Assembly: GCF_009711345.1 (NCBI RefSeq)
Contig: NZ_SMMA01000065.1
Coordinates: 349,054-413,053, forward strand
Origin: Pseudovibrio flavus
GTDB taxonomy: Bacteria; Pseudomonadota; Alphaproteobacteria; Rhizobiales; Stappiaceae
Direction of reading: 5' to 3'
Length of the DNA: 64,000 nt
In this document: positions 43,838 to 51,261 of the stretch, in pieces
How positions within the stretch are numbered: the stretch's first letter is position 1
Layout: the number at the start of each line of letters is the position of its first letter
Notes under the pieces: generated by a model
The model's database searches: none
The model's input: the letters and a program-made list of their open reading frames with translations, nothing else
What the model was told of the DNA's origin: nothing
Made by a program: the position numbers and the translations under genes

Positions 43838-45229
43838 ATGAGCCAGTTGGAAAAGGTCCTTGCCCGCGTTGATGATAACCTTGACGCCAGCTTGAACCGT
43901 TTGTTCGACCTCATTCGCATCAAGAGCATCTCCACCGATCCAGCTTACAAAGACGACTGCCGCTCCGCCGCTCAGTGGCTGGCAGACGAGTTGACCGCTA
44001 TCGGTATTCCTTCTGAAGTGCGCGACACCACTGGTCATCCAATGGTCGTTGGTCACCGCGTTGTTGAAGGCAAATCCGGCCCGCACGCGCTGTTCTACGG
44101 TCACTATGATGTTCAGCCGGTTGATCCGATCGAACTCTGGCATGCAGACCCGTTTGATCCGCAGATCGTGACCCGTGAAGACGGTTCCAAGATGATCGTT
44201 GCTCGCGGCGCAAACGATGACAAAGGCCAGCTGATGACCTTTGTTGAAGCAGCTCGCGCATGGATGGAAGAAGCTGGCGAACTGCCGATCTCCATCTCTA
44301 TCCTTCTTGAAGGTGAAGAAGAAAGCGGCTCTCCATCTCTTCAGCCATTCCTTGATGAAAACAAGGAAGAGCTTTCCAAAGACCTCGCGCTCGTTTGCGA
44401 TACCAGCATGTGGGACAAAGACACTCCTGCGATTTCCGTAATGCTGCGCGGTCTAGTGGGTGAAGAAATCACCCTCAAGGGTCCGAATAAAGACCTGCAC
44501 TCTGGTATGTACGGCGGCGCCGCTCGCAACCCGCTGCATGTCCTGTGCGATATGGTGGCTGGCCTGCGTGACGAAAACGGCCGTATCACTCTGCCGGGCT
44601 TCTATGATGGTGTTCTGGAATTGCCAGAAGACGTGAAGAAAATGTGGGATGGCCTAGGCTTCACCGACGAAGAATTCCTTGGCGGCATTGGCCTGAAAAA
44701 TCCGGGTGGCGAGAAAAACTACTCCACTCTGGAACAGATCTGGTCTCGTCCGACTTGCGAAGTAAACGGCCTGTGGGGCGGTTACACCGGCGAAGGCTTC
44801 AAAACCGTTATTCCTGCTGAAGCTCACGCAAAAGTATCCTTCCGTCTGGTTGGCGATCAGGACCCTGAGCTGATCCGCGATGCGTTCCGCGCTTACCTCA
44901 AGTCCAAAACCCCTGAAGACTTCGAGCTGATCTTGCACCCGCATGGCGGCGACAAAGCTCTGCGTATGGACTTTGATGCTCCTGCGCTTGCAAAGGGCAA
45001 AGAAGCTCTCTCTGCTGAGTGGAACAAAGAAGCTGTTCTCGTTGGTTGCGGTGGTTCCATTCCAATCGTTGGTAAGTTCAAAAACACCCTCGAAATGGAT
45101 TCCCTGCTGATCGGTTTCGGCCTTGATGAAGACCAGATCCACTCTCCAAACGAAAAGTACGAGCTGAAGAGCTTCCATAAAGGCATTCGCTCTTGGGTTC
45201 GCGTTCTGGATGAACTAGCCAAGGGCTAA
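43838..45229 (+). CDS. M20-family dipeptidase/metallopeptidase
   Basis: This 463-residue cytosolic metallopeptidase belongs to the M20 (ArgE/DapE/carnosinase-like) family. Metal ligands and catalytic residues are visible: His and Asp in FYGHYDVQP, the bridging Asp in GANDDKGQL, catalytic Glu-Glu in LLEGEEESGSP, Asp in VCDTSMWD and a C-terminal His in FHKGIRSW. The lid domain lies between (DLHSGMYGGAARNPLH). It probably cleaves dipeptides, using two zinc ions. The codon use is strikingly biased toward a few codons, as in highly expressed genes of this genome. A terminator follows. Confidence 0.93.
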   Translation: MSQLEKVLARVDDNLDASLNRLFDLIRIKSISTDPAYKDDCRSAAQWLADELTAIGIPSEVRDTTGHPMVVGHRVVEGKSGPHALFYGHYDVQPVDPIELWHADPFDPQIVTREDGSKMIVARGANDDKGQLMTFVEAARAWMEEAGELPISISILLEGEEESGSPSLQPFLDENKEELSKDLALVCDTSMWDKDTPAISVMLRGLVGEEITLKGPNKDLHSGMYGGAARNPLHVLCDMVAGLRDENGRITLPGFYDGVLELPEDVKKMWDGLGFTDEEFLGGIGLKNPGGEKNYSTLEQIWSRPTCEVNGLWGGYTGEGFKTVIPAEAHAKVSFRLVGDQDPELIRDAFRAYLKSKTPEDFELILHPHGGDKALRMDFDAPALAKGKEALSAEWNKEAVLVGCGGSIPIVGKFKNTLEMDSLLIGFGLDEDQIHSPNEKYELKSFHKGIRSWVRVLDELAKG

Positions 45230-45252
45230 AAAAGCCTCTAGTGTTAAACGAC

Positions 45253-45288
45253 ATGCCGGAGACAGGTTCTGCCTCCGGCATTATTTTT
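45253..45288 (+). terminator. Rho-independent terminator after the M20 peptidase gene
   Basis: ATGCCGGAG (45253-45261) and CTCCGGCAT (45273-45281) form a perfect 9-bp stem followed by TATTTTTTG. Confidence 0.93.
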
Positions 45289-45313
45289 TGAATGATTGCG
45301 AAGGTGTAGAACT

Positions 45314-45910
45314 ATGGGCACTTCCCGAATTTCGGCTGTTTGTGTGTACTGCGGCTCATCCATGGGTGTATCTCCGCACTATGCCGAGACAGCGTTTGAA
45401 ACTGGACGCCAGATCGCTCTAGCCGGTAAAACTCTGGTTTATGGCGGTGCGCAGGTCGGCCTAATGGGGCGCGTTGCCGATGGTGCGTTGAGCGAGGGTG
45501 GTAAAGTTATCGGCGTGCTACCAGAGGCTCTCGCTGCAAAAGAGCTGGCGCATACCGGCCTGACCAAGCTTCATATCGTTGGCTCCATGCACGAGCGTAA
45601 AGCCATGATGAATGACCTTTCGGATGCGTTCATCACCCTGCCGGGCGGCGCTGGTTCCATGGAAGAAATGTTCGAAATCTGGACATGGGCCCAGCTTGGG
45701 TACCACACAAAACCATCAGGAGTGCTGAATGCTGGCGGCTACTATGCCCCGCTTTTGACCATGCTCGACAGGATGGTGAGTGAAGGTTTCTTAAAGCAGG
45801 ATATGCGCGATATCTTGAAGGTAGCAGAAACACCGCAGGGCTTGCTTGATGCTTTTGAGAGCTATGAAGCGCCGAAAGTCATGAAATGGGTCACCAAGGA
45901 CCAGCTCTAA
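45314..45910 (+). CDS. LOG-family nucleoside 5'-monophosphate phosphoribohydrolase
   Basis: This 198-residue Rossmann-type protein has the LOG signatures: VCVYCGSSMG at the N-terminus, VYGGAQVGLMG, and PGGAGSMEEMFEIWTWAQLGYHTKP, where the usual PGGxGTxEE has Ser in place of Thr. LOG enzymes release free base from cytokinin riboside monophosphates or AMP; in bacteria the physiological substrate is often unclear. The ATG at 45314 is used (AAGG nine bases upstream). The upstream terminator separates it from the M20 gene. Confidence 0.93.
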   Translation: MGTSRISAVCVYCGSSMGVSPHYAETAFETGRQIALAGKTLVYGGAQVGLMGRVADGALSEGGKVIGVLPEALAAKELAHTGLTKLHIVGSMHERKAMMNDLSDAFITLPGGAGSMEEMFEIWTWAQLGYHTKPSGVLNAGGYYAPLLTMLDRMVSEGFLKQDMRDILKVAETPQGLLDAFESYEAPKVMKWVTKDQL

Positions 45911-45923
45911 GCGCATAAAATGA

Positions 45924-45957
45924 GAACGGCCTGAAAGCCACAGGGCTCAGGCCGTTC
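45924..45957. terminator. Convergent terminator hairpin, LOG/HAD genes
   Basis: GAACGGCCTG (45924-45933) pairs exactly with CAGGCCGTTC (45948-45957), with inner AGCC/GGCT. On the minus strand it runs into ATTTTA, on the plus side no T-run follows, so it chiefly suits the dehalogenase gene. Confidence 0.7.
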
Positions 45958-45984
45958 ACGAAAACGAATATTTGTATGCCGTAG

Positions 45985-46647
45985 TTAGTCGAGGCAGGTC
46001 AGGCCCTTAAGGTCTGGCAGCACAGCGGCAGGGGTATAACCTGTATACTCATCAGGCATGTTGTGGCGGTTCACCCAAACGGTGCGCATACCGAACTTGG
46101 TTGCGCCTGCAATATCCCAGCGATTGGACGACTGGAAGGAAACAGCTTCCGGATATAGGCGGAAGTTGGTGGTCACCATCTCGTAAACTTCCGGCAACGG
46201 CTTGTATTTGCCCACGAGGTCCACTGAGAAGACTTCATCGATAAGATCGGAAATACCAGCTGCATCCGTAGCTGCACTGAGCATGGAAGGCGAACCATTG
46301 GACAAAATGGCAATGCGTGCACCGTGTTCTTTCAGGTCTTTCAGGACCTGCGGTACTTCAGGGTAACAGTCCAGCTCCCAGTATGCATCCAGCAGGTTCT
46401 GGCGGTAGGAACGGTCTACTTCCGGCACCATTGCAAAGGCGGTATCAAGGGCTTGTTGGGTCAACGCCCAAAAGTCCTCGTAGTGTCCCATCAAGGTTCC
46501 AACCCAAGAATACTCGAGTTGCTTCTCGCGCCAGATCATTGAAAGGCGGGTACTTTCCGGTCCCATTTCTTTCGCGTGACGACGCACAGCGGCATGGACA
46601 TCGAACAATGTCCCATAAGCGTCAAATACATAAGCAGCGCGGCGCAT
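45985..46647 (-). CDS. Type II haloacid dehalogenase
   Basis: This 220-residue HAD-fold enzyme hydrolyses L-2-haloacids through an Asp ester. The pattern matches the L-DEX group: nucleophile Asp in FDAYGTLFD, the Arg in WREKQLEYSW, ILSNGSPSML with the Ser/Asn pair, Lys in VGKYKPLPEVYEM, and SFQSSNRWDIAGATKFG with the Asn and Asp. The length is typical (about 220-230). Whether a haloacid is the real substrate is open. It stands alone, convergent with the LOG gene. Confidence 0.93.
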   Translation of the reverse strand: MRRAAYVFDAYGTLFDVHAAVRRHAKEMGPESTRLSMIWREKQLEYSWVGTLMGHYEDFWALTQQALDTAFAMVPEVDRSYRQNLLDAYWELDCYPEVPQVLKDLKEHGARIAILSNGSPSMLSAATDAAGISDLIDEVFSVDLVGKYKPLPEVYEMVTTNFRLYPEAVSFQSSNRWDIAGATKFGMRTVWVNRHNMPDEYTGYTPAAVLPDLKGLTCLD

Positions 46648-47060
46648 GCAAATCTCCAGTGTCCTGCAAGCAAGTCTTTGATTAATAGAGAAACCTGTCT
46701 GGGCGCACGCGTCAAGACATCGACCGCTCTCTACTCAGGTATATTGTGGAGCTTTATTCTCCCACGTTATTTGTAAGCTGAGGTATATGGCTGGCATGCA
46801 TATGCCTCTTTTATCAGATAGAATCGATGATCAGTCGCTCTGTTGTGGGTATCTTCCACGAACAAAAATTGCGTGAAGTATATCAGTTAACATGAACGAA
46901 TTACGAACATAGGCCCGTTTGTTTTCATAAGTTGCGGAATTGTCCTATTCGTAGTGTTGCGGTTGACCTAAAGCAAAATTCCCTTTTCCATCTCCTATAA
47001 TTTAATAAATAAGTTTGTTGGCGCGCTATCGATTAATTGCGCGCATCTAAGGAGAGCAAA
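46648..47060. other. Intergenic region between the dehalogenase and aminotransferase genes
   Basis: These 413 AT-rich bases hold no credible gene. They must contain the two divergent promoters. I see no attenuator-type leader peptide or riboswitch before the aminotransferase gene. Confidence 0.5.
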
Positions 47061-47933
47061 ATGGCCGGATGGTCGAAGACTTGGACGTGGTTCGATGGCG
47101 CTTGGCATGAGGGCAACCCAATGCTTATGGGCCCGCGCGATCACGCATTTTGGCTGGGTTCCAGCGTATTTGACGGCGCACGCGGTTTTCAAGGTGTGCT
47201 GCCGGATATCGACCTTCACGCCGAGCGCGTAAACAACTCTGCCCTTGCTCTTGGAATGGAACCAACCAAGCAGGTTGGCGAGATCATCGAGTTGACGAAA
47301 GAGGGTATGGGTAAGTTTGCAGCAGATGAAGCTGTTTATATCCGTCCTATGTACTGGGCAACCAAAGATGGCCCGGGTGTTATCGATGCCGATCCGACAT
47401 CCACCCAGTTCTGCCTTTGCATGTTTGAAGCTCCAATGGCACCAGAAGGCGCGTCCAATACTTTGACGCTGTCTCCTTTCCGCCGTCCAACGCTTGAAAC
47501 AATGCCGGTAAACGCCAAGGCTGGTTGTCTCTATCCAAACAACGCCCGCGCTTCTAAAGAAGCAAAGGCTCGCGGCTTTGATAACGCGATCGTTCTGGAT
47601 GCTCTGGGCAATGTTGCTGAGCTTACCTCTGCAAACGTATTCATGGTGAAGAACGGTGAGGTGTTTACCCCGTTCTGGAACGGTACCTTCTTGAACGGTA
47701 TTACCCGTCAGCGCGTCATCAAACTGCTGCGTGACGCTGGCTACAAGGTTCATGAAGCGCTGCTAAGCTACAAGGACTTCCTCGAAGCTGACGAAATCTT
47801 CTCGACTGGCAACTACTCCAAGGTCGTTCCAGTTCGTCAGATTGATGACCGTGAGCTTGGCATTGGTCCAGTAGCGCAAAAAGCACGCGCTCTGTACTTC
47901 GAATTCTCGTTCGCACAGCCGTTTACCTACTAA
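47061..47933 (+). CDS. Class IV (branched-chain-type) aminotransferase
   Basis: This 290-residue fold-type IV PLP enzyme has the family markers: HAFWLGSSVFDGARGFQG at the N-terminus, YIRPMYWAT, the Schiff-base Lys in PVNAKAGCLYPNNARA, and the phosphate-cup segment AIVLDALGNVAELTSANVFMVKNGEVFTP followed by NGITRQRVIKLL. It is closest in pattern to branched-chain aminotransferases, though D-amino-acid or (R)-amine transaminases share these motifs, so the substrate is open. The ATG at 47061 with GGAG six bases upstream is used. A strong terminator follows. Confidence 0.9.
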   Translation: MAGWSKTWTWFDGAWHEGNPMLMGPRDHAFWLGSSVFDGARGFQGVLPDIDLHAERVNNSALALGMEPTKQVGEIIELTKEGMGKFAADEAVYIRPMYWATKDGPGVIDADPTSTQFCLCMFEAPMAPEGASNTLTLSPFRRPTLETMPVNAKAGCLYPNNARASKEAKARGFDNAIVLDALGNVAELTSANVFMVKNGEVFTPFWNGTFLNGITRQRVIKLLRDAGYKVHEALLSYKDFLEADEIFSTGNYSKVVPVRQIDDRELGIGPVAQKARALYFEFSFAQPFTY

Positions 47934-47961
47934 GGGTAACAGCGAGCTCTACGAGTAAAGA

Positions 47962-47988
47962 AAAGGCCGGTTTGACCGGCCTTTTTTT
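47962..47988 (+). terminator. Rho-independent terminator after the class IV aminotransferase gene
   Basis: AAAGGCCGG and CCGGCCTTT enclose TTTGA and are followed by a run of T residues. It separates the gene from the convergent MFS gene. Confidence 0.93.
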
Positions 47989-48006
47989 GTTGTCTGGCAG
48001 GCCCAG

Positions 48007-49215
48007 TTAAACTTCTTGAGGCACCGGCGGGGTGAACGGCTTGATGACCATCAGGGCACACAGAACGAGCATGAGGGACGCAAACAGCGTTGCAATCGTA
48101 AAGTCACCTGTTTGTTCATAAAGGGCGGAGGAAATCAGCGGTCCGATTACCTGCCCAAGGCTAAAGGAAGCTGTCATCAGGCCCACGATCAAGCGGGGGG
48201 ACTGTGGCACAAGGATCTTTGCCTCCAAGAGACCAAGTGTTGTGATAGCAATGAAAGTACCGCCAAAGAGCACTGCGGAAATGATGAGGCCAGTTAGGCT
48301 TGGCCAAAGAACGCTAAGTGCAACGCCGATTGCCTCTAGGATAAAGGCAATTAGAAGTGCGTTCTTGTTTCCGATCTTCGCGCCAATTCTTCCCCATAGA
48401 AACACCGAGGGGACGCCAGCAATACCAACCATCATCCAGATGAATGATTTGTAGTTGGATAGGCCGTGTTGCTGATCTGCAATAACGCTCAAGAAGGTCG
48501 CGGTAATAACATAGCCAAGTCCGAAAAAGCCGTAGGCGAGAATAAGCCGATAGGCATTAGCTGATAGTTTGGTTTTCCCGTTCTGGCTGCTTTGCGGTTC
48601 CTGTCTTGCTTCGGATACGGGAGCACGCTTGGGCGCTGGTATAAGCGTGAGCACAGCAAATGTTAGCAGCAGGCTTACAGCCCCACATAATAGCCATAGT
48701 GTGGAGGCACTCATACCGATAGTCGATCCCGTTATCTCTACCAGTAGTGATGATAGTGCAATGCCTGTCCCAACCCCTGCAAAGTGCACCGGAAAAATCT
48801 TCAAGTCCCCCCGAGCAGTCAGCTCGTCAAGCACCAGCGTGGCCGAAAGAACCAATCCATACGCGCTGGCAACTCCCGATACAAAGCGAATAGTGCCGTA
48901 GCCAAGCAGAGTGGGGAGCTGTTCCAGAAAAGGAGCGCCCATCGCGAGTGTGGTGAGGGAAGCCATAGCAATTGCAATTGCAAAGCAGCGGTAGAGACCA
49001 AACGGCGTTGGCAGCAGTGCTGCAGCCATCGCACCCAGCAAATACCCCAGATAATTGGCGGAGGCGACAACACCCGATGAGACTGGCGACAACTGACCGT
49101 CTGCCAACATGAAAGGCAGGATAGGTGTGTATACGAATCGTCCGATCCCCATCGCCACAACAAGGGAAAGGCATCCGCCAAAGGCCAGACGGAAGGAGGA
49201 AATCTTTGAAATCAT
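48007..49215 (-). CDS. YbfB/YjiJ-family MFS transporter
   Basis: This 402-residue protein has 12 helices in two six-helix halves. The N-terminus FGGCLSLVVAMGIGRFVYTPILPFML is characteristic of the YbfB/YjiJ branch of the major facilitator superfamily. A hydrophilic Lys/Glu/Gln linker between halves (about 205-225) and the second half start YRLILAYGFFGLGYVITATF fit too. Substrate is unknown. No regulator gene is adjacent. Confidence 0.9.
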   Translation of the reverse strand: MISKISSFRLAFGGCLSLVVAMGIGRFVYTPILPFMLADGQLSPVSSGVVASANYLGYLLGAMAAALLPTPFGLYRCFAIAIAMASLTTLAMGAPFLEQLPTLLGYGTIRFVSGVASAYGLVLSATLVLDELTARGDLKIFPVHFAGVGTGIALSSLLVEITGSTIGMSASTLWLLCGAVSLLLTFAVLTLIPAPKRAPVSEARQEPQSSQNGKTKLSANAYRLILAYGFFGLGYVITATFLSVIADQQHGLSNYKSFIWMMVGIAGVPSVFLWGRIGAKIGNKNALLIAFILEAIGVALSVLWPSLTGLIISAVLFGGTFIAITTLGLLEAKILVPQSPRLIVGLMTASFSLGQVIGPLISSALYEQTGDFTIATLFASLMLVLCALMVIKPFTPPVPQEV

Positions 49216-49487
49216 TGATGGGACCGATTTATGAATACGTAATATACGCTACATAAATCCACTGAAAATACACAGAACGCAAGAGGTGGTTTTTAAATCC
49301 TACCAAAGCCGCAGCGTCAGTTTTGCTGGGGTTGAATAAAGAAAGAAATATATTTCTTAATTCGCCAAAAGATCGTTGCGAGTACAGGAAAACACGCCTA
49401 TCTTGCTCCACACGTTGCAGTGGTGGTTTGCTTTCAGAGCCGCCTCTCAGCATTAAAAATTTAAAACTCCCAACCGGAGGCACTGTC

Positions 49488-50087
49488 ATGTCTTTTGTTC
49501 TTGAAGATCTTCCATATGCATACGACGCGCTGGCACCATATATGTCTGCCGAGACGCTCGAGTACCACCACGACAAGCACCACCTTGCTTACGTGACCAA
49601 CGGCAACAACCTGCTGAAGGACTCCGGTCTTGAAGGTAAGTCTCTGGAAGAAATCGTTAAGGAAAGCTACGGCACAAATCCGGGCCTCTTCAACAACGCT
49701 GGTCAGCACCTGAACCACCTTCACTTCTGGAAGTGGATGAAGCCAAATGGTGGCGGCACTGCTCTGCCAAGCCTCATCCAGAAGAAGATCAACGAAGATC
49801 TTGGCGGTTACGACAAGTTCCGCGCTGACTTCATTCAGGCAGGCGTAACCCAGTTCGGTTCTGGTTGGGCATGGCTGGCTGTTAAAGACGGCAAGCTTGA
49901 AGTGATGAAAACACCAAACGGCGAAAACCCGCTGGTATTCGGTGCTGTGCCTGTGCTGGGCGTGGATGTATGGGAACACTCCTACTACATCGACTACCGC
50001 AACGCGCGTCCTAAGTACCTCGAAGCATTCGTCGACAATCTGGTGAACTGGGAATACGTGGAAGAGCTGCTCGAAAAAGCTGTCTAA
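49488..50087 (+). CDS. sodB: Superoxide dismutase, Fe-type probable
   Basis: This 199-residue enzyme removes superoxide. Metal ligands are His27 (EYHHDKHHLAYV), the His in AGQHLNHLHFW, and Asp and His in DVWEHSYYIDY. The Gln directly before the second-ligand His (AGQH) and FGSGWAWL follow the iron-enzyme pattern rather than the Mn pattern. The ATG at 49488 has CGGAGG seven bases upstream; longer frames lack family similarity. No signal peptide is present, so it is cytosolic. Codon use is strongly biased, as for abundant proteins. Confidence 0.95.
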   Translation: MSFVLEDLPYAYDALAPYMSAETLEYHHDKHHLAYVTNGNNLLKDSGLEGKSLEEIVKESYGTNPGLFNNAGQHLNHLHFWKWMKPNGGGTALPSLIQKKINEDLGGYDKFRADFIQAGVTQFGSGWAWLAVKDGKLEVMKTPNGENPLVFGAVPVLGVDVWEHSYYIDYRNARPKYLEAFVDNLVNWEYVEELLEKAV

Positions 50088-50113
50088 TCCCGTTTCGACG
50101 TGATTTTTTGAAG

Positions 50114-50139
50114 GAGGCGGCCTGTTGGTCGCCTCTTTT
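50114..50139 (+). terminator. Rho-independent terminator after sodB
   Basis: GAGGCGGCC (50114-50122) and GGTCGCCTC (50127-50135) with one G-T pair, then TTTT. It lies 26 bp past the sodB stop, before the convergent lipoprotein gene. Confidence 0.85.
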
Positions 50140-50144
50140 CGTTT

Positions 50145-50510
50145 CTAGCCGAAAAGCCCTTTCTGTCTGCCCAAATGGCAGCGGGAGGTGATGATCTGGT
50201 CCAGATACCCGTTCATCAAATAAAGATAGGCTTCGCAGTCCACCTGCGTCTCGAAGCAGGCAACGGTTGAAACATTGTAGGGGCTGTCATAGTCAAACAC
50301 GCGCCCACCCACATTGGCCTGCCAAACATTTTCCGGTCCAAAACGAGCCGCCGCTATCTTGCAGTCGTATTGAGTGCCCGCAACAGTGGGGTGAACTCTG
50401 CCAGACTTGGGAATAAGCCGCTGCTCAAGGTAATTCGTGGAAGGCGGGCGAGCACAAGCCGCCACCACGGCTGCCAGCATGACAGTCGCAATCAGTTTCT
50501 TGTTCTTCAT
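50145..50510 (-). CDS. Small lipoprotein, paralogue of the next gene
   Basis: This 121-residue protein has a lipoprotein signal with lipobox VAAC (Cys at residue 19). The mature part shares a pattern with the neighbouring 134-residue protein: GTQYDCKI, then N-V-W/Y-QA-x-V-x-GR, a conserved Cys in VACF, and C-x-x-YL-x-x-M-x-GYLD followed by a further Cys. The four conserved Cys could form two disulfides. I recognise no family. Tandem position and shared motifs indicate duplication. Confidence 0.75.
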   Translation of the reverse strand: MKNKKLIATVMLAAVVAACARPPSTNYLEQRLIPKSGRVHPTVAGTQYDCKIAAARFGPENVWQANVGGRVFDYDSPYNVSTVACFETQVDCEAYLYLMNGYLDQIITSRCHLGRQKGLFG

Positions 50511-50544
50511 TATTGCTGTCTCGCTTTAGCGCTTAAAAAGGGCT

Positions 50545-50949
50545 TCAGTCTCTTCCTCTGAACCAGTCAAAGATATTCGCATAGCCGCGTTGACAGGCAG
50601 CGCTCTGGGTGAAGTCCAGATAGCCCCGCATGAAGTTCAGATAGCGCTGACACATCTGCATTGACTGGAAACAGGCAACGCTGGAGATCGCACGGTTAGG
50701 ATTGTTGAAGCGGCCATTCACGAACGCTTGGTACACATTGTCCCGTCCATCCTCGGCGACCCGTATTTTGCAGTCGTATTGGGTGCCGTAGACCCGTGGC
50801 TTGGAATTCATGTCATTGGGGATCATGAAGTTGAACGGGTATTGCGAGTTGGTGATGAGCCTCGCGTTAGCTGGCGTAGTCTGAGCAAGCACCGATAGCC
50901 CCAGCAGCAGTGCAACACCAAGTGATAATGGGTTCCGACAGTAATTCAT
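50545..50949 (-). CDS. Secreted small Cys-containing protein, paralogue of the adjacent lipoprotein
   Basis: This 134-residue protein has a cleavable Sec signal (SVLAQTTPANARL) rather than a lipobox. The mature part contains the shared motif set GTQYDCKI, DNVYQAFVNGRF, SSVACFQSMQMCQRYLNFMRGYLD, a later Cys, and ends DWFRGRD. It precedes the lipoprotein gene by 34 bp on the same strand, so both are probably expressed together, one free in the periplasm and one anchored. Function is unknown. Confidence 0.78.
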   Translation of the reverse strand: MNYCRNPLSLGVALLLGLSVLAQTTPANARLITNSQYPFNFMIPNDMNSKPRVYGTQYDCKIRVAEDGRDNVYQAFVNGRFNNPNRAISSVACFQSMQMCQRYLNFMRGYLDFTQSAACQRGYANIFDWFRGRD

Positions 50950-51261
50950 GGCAGTCTCCCTGTGACGGCCTGTTCCTTTTGGGCGCTATCTTTTTTGACA
51001 CAGATTCTTGGCAATTTGTTGCGTGTCTAGCCGCGCCTATGGTTTTGAAAGTCTCACAGAAAGCTCACGAATTTATTTAAACTGCGCCAAGGTCTTCTGG
51101 TTTGGTTAATCAGCGCTTGCCCGAAAAACTAAAATGCAATGGGCAATAAAAAAGGCGCCCCGCAGAACGGAGCGCCAAGTCAATGAAGATCTTAGCTAAG
51201 GTGCACTGGCGTGCTGCAACGGAAAGACCGCTAAGAAAAGCCCTTCCGTATCTTTTTTGCT
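50950..51261. other. Intergenic region downstream of oligopeptidase B
   Basis: These 312 bases carry the terminator of the oligopeptidase B gene (51145-51176) and, presumably, the promoter of the secreted paralogue pair. No ORF is supported. Confidence 0.6.
51145..51176 (-). terminator. Rho-independent terminator after oligopeptidase B
   Basis: On the minus strand GGCGCTCCG pairs with CGGGGCGCC (51154-51162 with 51168-51176, one G-T pair) around a 5-base loop, followed by TTTTTTATT. It lies 86 bp past the stop. Confidence 0.92.
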
